Positions 8,437 to 17,676 are shown, counted from the stretch's first letter. The stretch is 64,000 nucleotides of DNA from Glaciecola sp964195425 (GCA_964195425.1 CAXMOM010000039.1:62001-126000), one strand, 5' to 3'. Notes: generated by a model not told the origin, from the letters alone. Translations and numbers: made by a program.

Positions 8437-10176
8437 ATGCTAGCACGTAAACCACTTATCCTATTCACTATTATATGTACTTTTATCATTAGCGGTTGTG
8501 CGTCTAACGTAAACGTTGCTAAGCAATTAAGTGCTCAAACAAGCGTTTCGCCACTGGAAGGTGTTTTAGTTGCGCGGGTTATTAATACCACCGGCTATCG
8601 TTTGCCTTTTAACCAATTATTTATTGATCCTAAAGAAGTTAACACCTCAAAAGAAGTGAAAACCGTGTTGGCTTATGCGGAAGGAAGCCCTGTTGGCGAC
8701 AGCAGTCTTTTTGCTGTGTCGCTTACGCCAGGGGAGTATTCGTTAAGCGCAGTACGCTCAATTATATTTCGCGGAGAAAGCTATTATACCCGCAGTTCCT
8801 TCACTGACCCTGAATTTGGTGTGTTTAAGGTACAGGCAGGCAAGGTCACCGATTTAGGCACTATTGTTTACTACGCAAAACCCGCTGACGACGTTTATAA
8901 CGACATACTCGTTAGATTGCCCGATTCAGCGCAAGGTCAGGTATTAAAAGACTACTTCCCTGATTTTGCAAACAACGAAGAAGTATTAACCTGGGAGCGT
9001 GACGAACGTGACGAACAGCGCTTTTCCGCGTATGCCTCTGCGGCACAAAATCCGACCACCTTCAGCGGTGAGGTACTCGCGCCAGATGGAAGCCTGTACT
9101 TTTTAGGTAAACTGGGCGTGGTTTTACGTTATTCAGCCGATGACGGCTTTGAAACTCTCGCGGTCGATACCGACCTTCAAGTAAACGCCTTTGCACAAAA
9201 TGATGCTGGCGATCGAATAGCAGGCGGATTTGAAGGTGCTTTATACTTTCAAAAAGCAGGGGGTGACTGGGAAAACATAGCTATACCTGAAAAAGCGGCC
9301 ATTCACCACCTCGGATTTTATCAAGAAAACCAATTTGATGTCGTTTATAGCATTGACAAATTTTTGCACATCGCTCGTTTTAATAATGAAGATTTAAGTA
9401 CGTCAAAAGTGCTTAATACATACGATTATGCAGGTCGATGGGAAGTAGCGGGGGTCGCTTTAGAAGCAAGGGAAAAACCACCTCGCCCGCACAATATAAA
9501 AACAGTGTGGGTATCGCAACAGGGTGAAAAAAAAATTCTCAAAGTGAGTAGTTATCGAGCAGGGAAATGGGACGCTTTCAATTCTACTGATACAGAAACC
9601 TACCGCTTTTCACCTGACACATGGGAAATGAATGTAGTAGAGGAGTATGATGAAATGGATACAATCCTAACCGCAGGGGCGATTGATCTTGGCATCAAGC
9701 AACCCGGCTATTGGTCATGGTCAGGAAAGCCAAGTTATTATTCTCGTATAAATGAAGACGGCCCATGGCGAGAAATTAATGCCCAAATACTCACCTGCAA
9801 AGAAGGCCAGACCATGCAATCAAATGACGTATGTAACGATGGCTCAAAAGCGGTAAAAGCTAGGTCAGAAAGTTTCAGTTTTAAATCGCGTCCTTGGTTT
9901 TGGGATAACGACAATGGTTTAGCTATTGTAAACTTTTCTGATGTGGATTTTTGGTCTGGTCAACGTAAATCAGAAACCAGTATATTAGCAACGGACGATG
10001 GCGGCGTTACCTGGGAAAAAACCGAGTTAGCTTTGCCAAAACCATATTGCGCTGACATTATTGGTGTAGTTACCGACCGAATACTATTGACCTGCAGCGG
10101 CGCTACAAGCGATTTTTACGAGTCAAGCGATCGTGGTGAAACATGGCAACATGTTAGACAACAACAAGATTTTTAA
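8437..10176 (+). CDS. Lipoprotein with N-terminal beta module and BNR/Asp-box repeats
   Basis: The first possible ATG is at 8401, but the one at 8437 has an AAAGGAAG ribosome site and leads straight into a lipoprotein signal (MLARKPLILFTIICTF, lipobox ISGC), so it is preferred (579 aa). After the acylated Cys comes a ~130-residue module like that in the divergent gene at 7642. The rest looks like a beta-propeller: C-terminal Asp-box motifs DDGGVTWEKT and SDRGETWQHV are typical of sialidase/photosystem-stability-factor-type folds. A membrane-anchored sensor, scaffold or glycan-binding role is possible; none is demonstrated. Confidence 0.8.
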   Translation: MLARKPLILFTIICTFIISGCASNVNVAKQLSAQTSVSPLEGVLVARVINTTGYRLPFNQLFIDPKEVNTSKEVKTVLAYAEGSPVGDSSLFAVSLTPGEYSLSAVRSIIFRGESYYTRSSFTDPEFGVFKVQAGKVTDLGTIVYYAKPADDVYNDILVRLPDSAQGQVLKDYFPDFANNEEVLTWERDERDEQRFSAYASAAQNPTTFSGEVLAPDGSLYFLGKLGVVLRYSADDGFETLAVDTDLQVNAFAQNDAGDRIAGGFEGALYFQKAGGDWENIAIPEKAAIHHLGFYQENQFDVVYSIDKFLHIARFNNEDLSTSKVLNTYDYAGRWEVAGVALEAREKPPRPHNIKTVWVSQQGEKKILKVSSYRAGKWDAFNSTDTETYRFSPDTWEMNVVEEYDEMDTILTAGAIDLGIKQPGYWSWSGKPSYYSRINEDGPWREINAQILTCKEGQTMQSNDVCNDGSKAVKARSESFSFKSRPWFWDNDNGLAIVNFSDVDFWSGQRKSETSILATDDGGVTWEKTELALPKPYCADIIGVVTDRILLTCSGATSDFYESSDRGETWQHVRQQQDF

Positions 10177-10205
10177 TCCGTAAAAGTTTGCTTTACTTGC
10201 ATACA

Positions 10206-10226
10206 GCGGCACTATCTATGTGCCGC
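10206..10226. terminator. Hairpin between convergent genes
   Basis: GCGGCAC (10206-10212) pairs with GTGCCGC (10220-10226) across a 7-nt loop, between the lipoprotein stop and the stop of the leftward PLP enzyme. It has no strong T-run but the position fits a shared terminator. Confidence 0.5.
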
Positions 10227-10235
10227 CTATTCATC

Positions 10236-11525
10236 CTAAAAGGTTGCGCGAAATGCATTGTCGAGATCGGCGATTAGGTCATCTGGATGCTCCAGCCCAA
10301 TAGAAAGGCGAATAAGGCCATCGCTTACCCCAAATTTATTGCGCAAGTCCGCTGCTACTCCGGAGTGAGTCGTACTGCCTGGGTGACAAACTAGGCTTTC
10401 ACTGCCGCCAAGACTAACCGCAGATTTGAAAATAGTCAGATTATTGATCAGGCGGAAAGCGTCTGACTTTGATACATCCAGAACGAAGGAAAACGTTGAA
10501 CTAGGCCCCGAACATTGACGCTTATACACTGCTTGGTAGGCCTTATCTTTGATGAAGTCAGGGTGAAGAATTTTTGCAGAAATGTAGGTGTTATCCGCTA
10601 TCCATTGCGCTACTTTTCGGCCGCTATCAGCGGAGCGTTCCATGCGGATACTTAAGGTTTCAAGTGAGCGCGAAATCATCCAGCTTGTATGCGGGTCTAG
10701 GTTTAGACCCAAAGCTCCGCGCGTCGCTCTAACTGTACGCAGCATTTCACGACTGCCACAAACAGCGCCGGCAACAAGGTCACTGTGGCCGCCAACATAC
10801 TTAGTTAATGAATACATCGCCATATCAATGCCTTGGGGCACCACTTGTTGAAAAACAGGGCCCATAAGAGTGTTGTCGCAAACACTGATCGGACGATGGC
10901 CGGTTTCTGACTCGATAATGTCTAGCACGCGGTTTAAGGCTTCGAAATCGACCAGAGAGTTCGTTGGGTTTGCAGGTGATTCAACAAATACCATTGCCAA
11001 ACGCCCTTTTTTGCTGGCATCACGCAATGATGTAAGCATACCCGTCTCATCCAATCCGTCATGGAACTCACCAGTTTCAATATTAAATTGAGGCAGGAAC
11101 TTACGGATAAGGGTTTCGGTGCCGCCATATAGCGGTGCGCTTTGAACGATAACATCACCAGGGCGCAAGTAAGCCAGAAGTATGGCACTTATAGCGCCCA
11201 TACCACTTGAACACACTACAGAGCATTCTGAGCCTTCAAAAAGAGATAAGCGGTCTTCGATAATCTCAACGTTAGGATGATTGAATCGGCTGTAAATAAG
11301 CCCACCAACGCTCCCTTGGGGCGCAGGCTTGCGACCAGCCATAATATGGAACGATTCCTCGCCCTCTTCAGGTGTTTGATAAGCGAATGTGGAGGTTAAG
11401 AATACAGGCGGTTTAACAGAGCCTTCGGAAAATTGCGGGTCATAACCGTAAGACATCATCATTGTTTCAGGTTTGAGCGCATGATCACCGATTTTGCTTT
11501 TCTTGTAGTTTCCGTCGTTAGCCAT
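10236..11525 (-). CDS. Cystathionine gamma-synthase family PLP-dependent enzyme
   Basis: A 429-aa member of the Cys/Met-metabolism PLP enzyme family (cystathionine gamma-synthase, gamma-lyase, methionine gamma-lyase). The PLP-binding lysine is in SLTKYVGGHSD; the aspartate that binds the pyridine nitrogen is in VCDNTLMGP; GMGAISAILLA and SAPLYGGTETLI are conserved active-site segments. The family works through transsulfuration or gamma-elimination on homoserine esters, cystathionine or methionine. Residues separating synthase from lyase cannot be judged by eye, so no gene symbol is given. It is monocistronic. Confidence 0.9.
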   Translation of the reverse strand: MANDGNYKKSKIGDHALKPETMMMSYGYDPQFSEGSVKPPVFLTSTFAYQTPEEGEESFHIMAGRKPAPQGSVGGLIYSRFNHPNVEIIEDRLSLFEGSECSVVCSSGMGAISAILLAYLRPGDVIVQSAPLYGGTETLIRKFLPQFNIETGEFHDGLDETGMLTSLRDASKKGRLAMVFVESPANPTNSLVDFEALNRVLDIIESETGHRPISVCDNTLMGPVFQQVVPQGIDMAMYSLTKYVGGHSDLVAGAVCGSREMLRTVRATRGALGLNLDPHTSWMISRSLETLSIRMERSADSGRKVAQWIADNTYISAKILHPDFIKDKAYQAVYKRQCSGPSSTFSFVLDVSKSDAFRLINNLTIFKSAVSLGGSESLVCHPGSTTHSGVAADLRNKFGVSDGLIRLSIGLEHPDDLIADLDNAFRATF

Positions 11526-11618
11526 TATCTGTTTTTCTCTTTATAAAATTCGTTTTAAAACACACTTACTTATTAACAGGCGGTAAATCGCTATTAATAA
11601 GATTGATTCTTTACAACA

Positions 11619-12071
11619 TTAACTATTAGCTTCGCCGGCAGCCAATTTAGTTTTAACAAAGTCGCTATGTCTTATATACAAGAGGTCGGCAACCTTTCTT
11701 ATAACACTGTCTTCATATTTGTCTAAGTCACCATCAGCATAGGCAACTTTCCACATTAAGCTAACAAGATTTACTCGCTGCTCGTATTCATAGTGGTCGT
11801 TAATTAACGACGTAAATGGATACATAGCAGTATGCTCTTCACTTTTTGTTTCGCTATATTCTACTAATTCGGCCAAAGTTTCGTCTGACAAGTCAAACAA
11901 GTTCTTTAGCAAAGACATGACTTTGTCTTTTTCACTTGGGGCTAAATCAAAGTCGGCTCTAGATACTTCCATCAATAGCATCGCACATGCTTGTTGGAGG
12001 GCTTTGTCGGGATCTGTCTTATCACCTGGCTGCAGTTGTGCAGTAAAAAAGTCTTTAAATTTCTTTAGCAT
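11619..12071 (-). CDS. TerB-like (tellurite resistance TerB family) protein
   Basis: A 150-aa all-helical protein of the TerB/COG4103 type. The preferred start is the ATG at 12071 (MLKKFKDFFTAQL), preceded by AGGATT; a longer frame to 12155 lacks a ribosome site and would run through a palindrome. Acidic helices with MLLMEVSRADFDL and WKVAYADGDLDKYED are the family hallmark and may bind metal. In alpha/gammaproteobacteria this subfamily is common as a lone gene without the rest of the ter operon, as here, and its role is unclear. Confidence 0.85.
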   Translation of the reverse strand: MLKKFKDFFTAQLQPGDKTDPDKALQQACAMLLMEVSRADFDLAPSEKDKVMSLLKNLFDLSDETLAELVEYSETKSEEHTAMYPFTSLINDHYEYEQRVNLVSLMWKVAYADGDLDKYEDSVIRKVADLLYIRHSDFVKTKLAAGEANS

Positions 12072-12090
12072 AGTAATCCTAAAATGTTTA

Positions 12091-12108
12091 CCTACTTTGC
12101 AAAGTAGG
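12091..12108. promoter_or_regulatory. Perfect 18-bp palindrome upstream of the TerB-like gene
   Basis: CCTACTTTGCAAAGTAGG is its own reverse complement. It lies 20 bp upstream of the ATG at 12071, in the probable leader or promoter. A perfect palindrome of this length suggests a dimeric repressor operator; no regulator is identified. Confidence 0.5.
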
Positions 12109-12134
12109 CTTGTTGTAGGCTTGTTGTAGGCTTG
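12105..12134. repeat. 11-bp tandem repeat next to the palindrome
   Basis: TAGGCTTGTTG occurs at 12105-12115 and 12116-12126 and is followed by a partial third copy TAGGCTTG (12127-12134). The first copy overlaps the right arm of the 18-bp palindrome. Confidence 0.7.
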
Positions 12135-12219
12135 TAATATTATTGATACGACCATTCAACCATTTGGATTGTTCCTTAGGCAATGCAATTTTAAATGACG
12201 CTGTTGTAAAGGTGCTAAA

Positions 12220-12987
12220 TTACTTTATAGATAATTGAACACTTACAGGGCAATGATCAGAGCCGTGGATATCATTGTAAATTTCGGCGTCGGTAATCTG
12301 AGCTTTTAATGCTGGCGACACCAAAAAGTAATCAATTCTCCAGCCCACGTTACGCTCCCTCGCACCTGCTCGGTAGCTCCACCAACTGTATTTTACTGTA
12401 TCGGGGTAAACGTGACGAAACGCATCTACATATCCGGCTGAAACAAGGTTGTCTATACCGTCTATTTCTTTTTGTGTGTAGCCTGCACTTTTATTGTAAT
12501 TGGGTTTTGGTCTGGCTAAATCGATATCTTTATGGGCGACGTTTAAATCACCACACACTACTACGGGCTTTCTGTTTTCTAGCTGCTTCACGTAGTTTAG
12601 GAAATCTGCGTCCCATTGCTGACGATAAGACAAGCGCCTTAAATCATTACCTGAATTAGGCGTATATACGGTTACCAAATAGAAGTCGACAAACTCTGCA
12701 CATAGCACACGACCCTCTTGATCATGCTCTTCTATGCCAATGTCTTTGCTCACATCTATCGGCTTAACGCGAGTAATTATGCTGGTACCAGAGTAGCCTT
12801 TTTTAACTGCCGAGTTAGTGAAAATATGATATCCCTCTAGCTCGCACAACGCTTCAATCACTTGGTCATCTTGGGCTTTGGTTTCTTGTAAACACAATAC
12901 GTCGCATTGCATTAACGCCAAAGAATGTAAAAAGTCTTTTTTGATGGCCGCGCGAACACCATTAACGTTCCAAGATACTAATTTCAT
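12220..12987 (-). CDS. xthA: Exodeoxyribonuclease III
   Basis: A 255-aa ExoIII/AP-endonuclease family enzyme that cuts abasic sites and removes 3' blocking groups in base-excision repair. The ATG at 12987 (MKLVSWNVNGVRA) has a GGAGAG ribosome site; a GTG four codons upstream overlaps that site and is less likely. Catalytic motifs are intact: WNVNGVRA, CLQETKAQD (metal-binding Glu), CGDLNVAHKDIDLA, WWSYRAGARERNVGWRIDY and GSDHCPV (general-base region Asp-His). Cytoplasmic, probably monocistronic. Confidence 0.95.
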   Translation of the reverse strand: MKLVSWNVNGVRAAIKKDFLHSLALMQCDVLCLQETKAQDDQVIEALCELEGYHIFTNSAVKKGYSGTSIITRVKPIDVSKDIGIEEHDQEGRVLCAEFVDFYLVTVYTPNSGNDLRRLSYRQQWDADFLNYVKQLENRKPVVVCGDLNVAHKDIDLARPKPNYNKSAGYTQKEIDGIDNLVSAGYVDAFRHVYPDTVKYSWWSYRAGARERNVGWRIDYFLVSPALKAQITDAEIYNDIHGSDHCPVSVQLSIK

Positions 12988-13379
12988 TAAGCTCTCCACA
13001 GGTTTTAGCTAATTTTTACTAAGGTCTTATTGCTTAGCTTGTATTGTATAGATTGATGAGCCGATGCCAAGTGTTGCTGTGACTATTTTTAGTTTGCCTG
13101 CGCCTTATTTTTGCGGCTGGCTTAAGACTTCTCTTGGTTTTATAAGAGTAAAGATTAACTTCAAAAGTGCAAATTAACACTAGATATACTTATAGATGAA
13201 GTTCGAAATTCACAACTCGTGATTGAACTACCCAAAAAAAGTTACCGCAAATGACGGTGTGTATGGAAGCGATTTTAAGCTGCTAAGCATCATTAAATAG
13301 TTGTTTGGCAGATGGGAGAGAACCATTTATGTGTGAAAACCCTGTGCACATTGCAAGCGTTTAGCACACAACATTATCA
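12988..13379. other. Intergenic stretch, nothing recognised
   Basis: No gene, RNA or convincing repeat was recognised in these 392 bp. It presumably carries the xthA promoter. A short frame around 13190-13260 (LVIELPKKSYRK) faintly recalls the end of a winged-helix domain but is too short to call. Confidence 0.4.
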
Positions 13380-13769
13380 TCACATTTGTGCTTTCCGGTT
13401 TTCACTTTGAAAATGTAACGTAATCAAATCGTTATTAAGGTTTCGACAATTAACTTCTGAGACATGTGTTCCTGTAGCTGACTTGCCAAGCGCACCATCA
13501 AGATGTTCAATTAATGCATTCACGGCGGCTATATAACGTTCGGGAAACCTTTTTACTACAGTCTCTCCTCGCAAGGCCTTGCGCCCAGCGCCTTTTCGGG
13601 CACCGCCATGCGCTTTTTTAATAACTGTTTGTGTAGCTATATTAATGGCAGTATTATTAAGCAGGTCTAAGTTGCTACTGTAATCTTCGTATTCTTTTTT
13701 AGCATCATTAGATATTGTGTCTAAATTATAATGTTGGCAGAATTCTGAATAGGTGATCTTGTTGCTCAT
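13380..13769 (-). CDS. Hypothetical protein with GGARKGAGRK motif
   Basis: A 129-aa protein from the ATG at 13769 (MSNKITYSEF), which has an AAAGG site; a longer frame starts at 13790. The N-terminal half is acidic and helical; the middle has HGGARKGAGRKALRG, a basic Gly/Arg/Lys stretch of the kind seen in many small phage- and plasmid-borne DNA-associated proteins, followed by a helical segment. Function is unknown. It is at the edge of the decayed zone and next to an IS110 remnant, which fits mobile ancestry. Confidence 0.6.
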   Translation of the reverse strand: MSNKITYSEFCQHYNLDTISNDAKKEYEDYSSNLDLLNNTAINIATQTVIKKAHGGARKGAGRKALRGETVVKRFPERYIAAVNALIEHLDGALGKSATGTHVSEVNCRNLNNDLITLHFQSENRKAQM

Positions 13770-14158
13770 AATAAAACCTTTTGACCTCATAACCTAATCA
13801 AAGTATAGCACAAGAGTATTCCATCTCACCTTGAAAATGTAACTATTTCAAGGTGGTTTGGTGACGCATAATAGAAAAATACGCCTTATAATGCGCGATC
13901 ATATTAAAGTTTGAAACAAGGTAATAATATTTGAAACTACACCTATGGACAATGACGTTGAATTTATAGCTTAACAGTATTACTTGGTTCTAGTTTCCTG
14001 GCGAAGTATTGATGACTGTTGTGCGTTTGAGTGCCTAAAACTAGTTATTACCTTAATCGCTGGTTTAGATACATTATAGATAATTGGACTCCCACACACC
14101 CTGGAGTGTGGGCTAATATAATCGCCACTACACAAATATATTATAGTGAGTTCGCACT
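13770..14158. other. Intergenic stretch upstream of the IS110 remnant
   Basis: No gene is seen. AAGGTAATAA at 13918-13927 is repeated inverted as TTATTACCTT at 14045-14054. Two potential hairpins lie just before the transposase remnant: CCCACAC/GTGTGGG (14092-14113) and CACTA/TAGTG (about 14126-14148). IS110 elements encode their bridge RNA in the non-coding left end, so this could be its relic. Confidence 0.4.
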
Positions 14159-14200
14159 GTGTATCGTACTAAAGTTGGCATCGATTTAGCAAAAAAATGA
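14159..14200 (+). mobile_element. IS110-family transposase, N-terminal remnant
   Basis: From a GTG at 14159 the + strand reads VYRTKVGIDLAKK then stop. The T-K-V-G-I-D-L-A-K pattern is the conserved start of IS110-family (DEDD) transposases and includes the first catalytic Asp. Only 13 codons remain; the following bases belong to the decayed regulator gene on the other strand. This is a truncated relic, not a mobile element able to move. Confidence 0.6.
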
Positions 14201-15695
14201 TTCAATTTCGTATCTATAGAGATAAAAGGTGCTTTCCAATGCATAAATGAGCTGTTTGCCGCCTCTCTCTGCTGCTCGATCAACTACATAACGTGGTAAA
14301 TTTTGAGCGCCCGATAGTTTGAATAACCTTCCGCTTTCGAGTAAAGGAGGGCTGTTTTCTTCAGTTTTTTCGGTTTTGTTGGCAAATAGTAAACTAAGCG
14401 GTGTTTCTTGAATATCGAGGAAGTTTCCATTGTGCTGGCGAAGAATGTAACAGCGCTCACCACAGCTATTGTATATATCTAAACTATTTGCGGGAAGTGC
14501 TGGATAATCGTCGACGAAATCAGTGTTGAGAATATAGCGACTGCTTTGTCCAAAAAAATACTCAATATAATAGCTTCATCATTAGTCTGCCAAGCGAGTT
14601 TGCTCGCAAAAAATGGAAGTACTTTATTCACCAACATACTCCCTGTTTCCATTTCTAACACCAACAGAGAGATTTGTTGTTTACCCACTTCACGTAGTAT
14701 CGCTATTTTGCTGCCATCATGGGATTGGCTGGCAAAATAGTCTCCTCGTCAGGAAACATTAGGGGTAGAAATAGCGCTTAAACTATCAGTTTCAATTACA
14801 TATTGATAAATACTGTGTTGCCTACCGGATCTCATTTCGTGCGCTAACAATAGCCCTGACTGATTGTGTAGCCATCTAATCACAAACTTGTCTGCTAACT
14901 GCCGATTGTTGAAGGTCAAAAACTCACTCACATCATTAAACTCATTAAACTCAGCAATATGCAGGGTCTGTTTATTGGCAATTAGCCTATTGAATGCTAG
15001 GTTTTTCCATCTTTAGACCAAGCAGCATTACTGTAATTTGCCATGTCCCAACTCAAACGCTTAACAAGCCCTGAATCTAAATTCTTGACATAAAGTTGTT
15101 GCGGGCTATTTCTGGCATCACGATGCAAAAAGGCAAGCTTATTATCAGCTTGGTGATAGTCGGCATAACCTTCTGACCCAGGAAGTGAGGTCAATACTTC
15201 TATGGTAACGCTACTTTGGCTATTTTTGGTGGTTTGATTCTGAACAGAAAATTGTGTCCAAAAAATGAATAGGCCCAAATATAAGATAATTACGCCTAAA
15301 AAGCCCCAAAAAAAGACTCTCTTTATGGCGAAAGTACCCGCTTGCTTGTTGTTATCTATTTTATTTACATCAACAGGTGCAAGCCAGCGGTAACCTTGTC
15401 TGGGAAGCGTCTTTATAAAAAGCGGTGCTTTTGCATCATCAGCAAAAATATCACGAAGCTTTTTGATAGCCACGCGAATAGCTTCGTCACTGACCGGCCT
15501 ACCAGCCCAAACAGCATCTTGAATCTGTTGACGATCAACTACTTCTCCATAATTTGATACGAGTACCAGCAATAAATTGAACAGCTGAGGTTCTAATTTA
15601 ATGTGCACATTTTTGTAGGACAGTTGTTCTGTTAAGCCACTTAAACAATACTCACCGAAGCGATAAGTGTTTCTGCTGTATGAATTATTGATCAT
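14200..15695 (-). pseudogene. Winged-helix (CadC/ToxR-type) transmembrane regulator, broken
   Basis: The first 232 codons read as a CadC-like regulator: an N-terminal OmpR-type winged helix (RFGEYCLSGLTEQL, DRQQIQDAVWAGRPVSDEAI, LPRQGYRWLAPV), one membrane segment near residues 130-150 (FFWGFLGVIILYLGLFIFW), then a TolB-like propeller part. The frame breaks at a run of five A's (15002-15006): one extra A restores DGKNLAFNRLIANKQ. Further on there is an in-frame TGA (14749-14751) and another frameshift near 14560-14575, after which YIEYFFGQSSRYILN to ESTFYLYRYE can be read. The 3' end is lost at the IS110 remnant. Confidence 0.8.
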
Positions 15696-15843
15696 AAATC
15701 AGCGGCTTAAAATTAGTTAACATTTATTAACGAGCTACTGTGTCACAGCTTTACTATATATCACAAAACTTTCGTTGGCTTGCTCGTGCGTATTGTTTAG
15801 AATTTTATGTGTCATTCACACAGCTAATAAAGGAAGAGTCATT

Positions 15844-17410
15844 GTGAAGTATATTTATACTAGCATACGAAAAAGTTGGCCGGTCTGTAGCGGTAAATTA
15901 TTACGTTTTATATTCCTATGTTTCATTTGCACCAGCTCAGGTTTGTTGCTCGCGCAAGAATCGGTTCGAAACATGAATTTAGGCGCGCTAGATGAAGAAA
16001 TTCAACTATTGATAGGAAAGTATCAAGTTCCATTAGTCGGATTTGCTATTTTACGCAAAGGCCAAACACCTTACATACGAGTTCATGGCATGGCAAATAA
16101 GGAAGCCGGCACTAGCGCCGCACTTACTACCCAATGCCGCATAGCGTCTATCAGTAAAATGATAGTTAGTATTGCCATTATGCAATTGGTTGCCGCCGTT
16201 GCTGCCTCAATCGTTGAAAAGAAAACGAGAATGAACTTCTACAACTATGCCGAACAAAACATATTTACGCCGCTGGGCATAGAAAGTGCAACATATTCTA
16301 AGCCTGGCGCAAGGGTGCTGCGGGCGACAAAAATGGTCGTCAAGTTGCACATAAGCAATATTGCTGCGTCCTGCAGGCGGCTTGTCTTTAAATATTGAAG
16401 ACATGGCGAAACTCGCTGAGCTATATATTAATCGAGGCCGTGGCTTGTTAAGCGCAGAAACGATTGAAAGGATGGCGCACTCCAAAAATATAAATATCGG
16501 CGAATTCACTGCAGGTTATGGTTTATTTAACTATGCTCGACATTACGATGGAATAAGGTATCGAGGTCACGACGGCGGATTACCCGGCTGGTTGTCAAAA
16601 CTATCCTTTTCACCAAAACATAAAGCAGGGTTTGTAGTTTTACAAAACAGCGAACAGCCACAAGCCTTTCGGGCGATCGTGAATCTAATTTCTGAATATC
16701 TAGCAAAATATTTTACGCAAGCCAAGCGCAATGTGGCAGATATTCCAAAATAATGGGCTGATATATCGGGTTATTATCGCTACCAAAACCCAGGTGTTTC
16801 AAAACGCTTTTTTATTGAACGTCTTGCATCGGTAAACAAGTTTGAAGTTATGGATGATAAAGCGGTTTTTAAAAGTGTTTTTCCAGCGGGTTGGACACGT
16901 GAGCTTACTTACAGAGGTAAAAATCCACTTTTTGGAACCGTTTTACATAATGGTGATAGAGTCTTTGAACCTGTTTCAGCATTCAGTGCTTGGATTGATA
17001 AAATTGTACTATTGGTTTGGCTACTCACTATACTAGTTATGCTTGTGCACAGTTTTGTATGGTCAATACAACGCCCGCGAGGAAGGCTTGCTGGCAGTGC
17101 GGCATTGCGTTTTTGGCTGAGCATGTCAGCTGCTTAGGGCACTGTATTATTTACTGTCTTGTTAGGGCTTGGCTTGGCATCTCCTATTGAACGCCTCGGT
17201 AATGTTGGCGTATTTTCAATCGGATTATTTCTAACATCTCTGATCTTTGCAATTGCAACATTAACGGCAGCTTGGACACTATTTATGATGCGTAAAACCG
17301 ATATTCGCAAATTTCTTTATCGGTATAGCGTGCTCTGCATCTTTGTACAATTGTTAGTGCTTATATATTTGTTAAACCATGGTGTAATTGAAATTGTGTC
17401 ATGGTCGTGA
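15844..17410 (+). pseudogene. Class C beta-lactamase-like serine hydrolase, broken
   Basis: The start is probably GTG 15844, after GGAAGAG, leading into a hydrophobic export signal and VPLVGFAILRKGQ. The serine motif SxxK is present (SISK), but soon after it (about 16200) roughly a hundred residues including the YxN motif are missing compared with the family. A frameshift lies near 16330-16370; the next frame has GGLSLNIEDMAKL and the HxG region GHDGGLPGW. An in-frame TAA (16751-16753) and TAG (17135-17137) follow, with C-terminal membrane segments still readable to 17410. At least four lesions make this a clear pseudogene. Confidence 0.85.
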
Positions 17411-17486
17411 AGTGTCAATAGTGGTGGGAGGCTATGCGATACGATTCATCGCGTAATGACATTGTTACTATTCTCTAGAAAAAGCT

Positions 17487-17670
17487 TTATTTTCGAAAAT
17501 CAACATCCGATTCAGCACTAAAATACGCATATAAAGCATATACAGAGGTCTTATTTTTAAGCGCTTCAGGCTCTACTTTATCTAGGGTATCGTTGTGAGT
17601 ATGGTGCATAGGCTATGTCGGAGCTCCTGCCATTAGCACAACAAATGGCAGCATTGACAAATATAGAGAT
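17487..17670 (-). pseudogene. C-terminal scrap of an M28-type aminopeptidase
   Basis: The - strand reads LMAGAPT, an in-frame TAG, then PMHHTHNDTLDKVEPEALK, continuing to YALYAYFSAESDVDFRK and a stop at 17487-17489. The HHTxxDTxDKV pattern with the following helix is typical of the end of M28 zinc aminopeptidases (final His ligand region). Nothing upstream belongs to the gene; it abuts the end of the M14-like gene at 17677. Confidence 0.65.
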
Positions 17671-17676
17671 ATACAA

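Noticed and set aside
11526..11618. Riboswitch before the gamma-synthase family gene
   Set aside because: The upstream region is short and shows no SAM-aptamer-like pairing.
13190..13310. Relic of a winged-helix regulator (LVIELPKKSYRK)
   Set aside because: Too short and too dissimilar to separate from chance.
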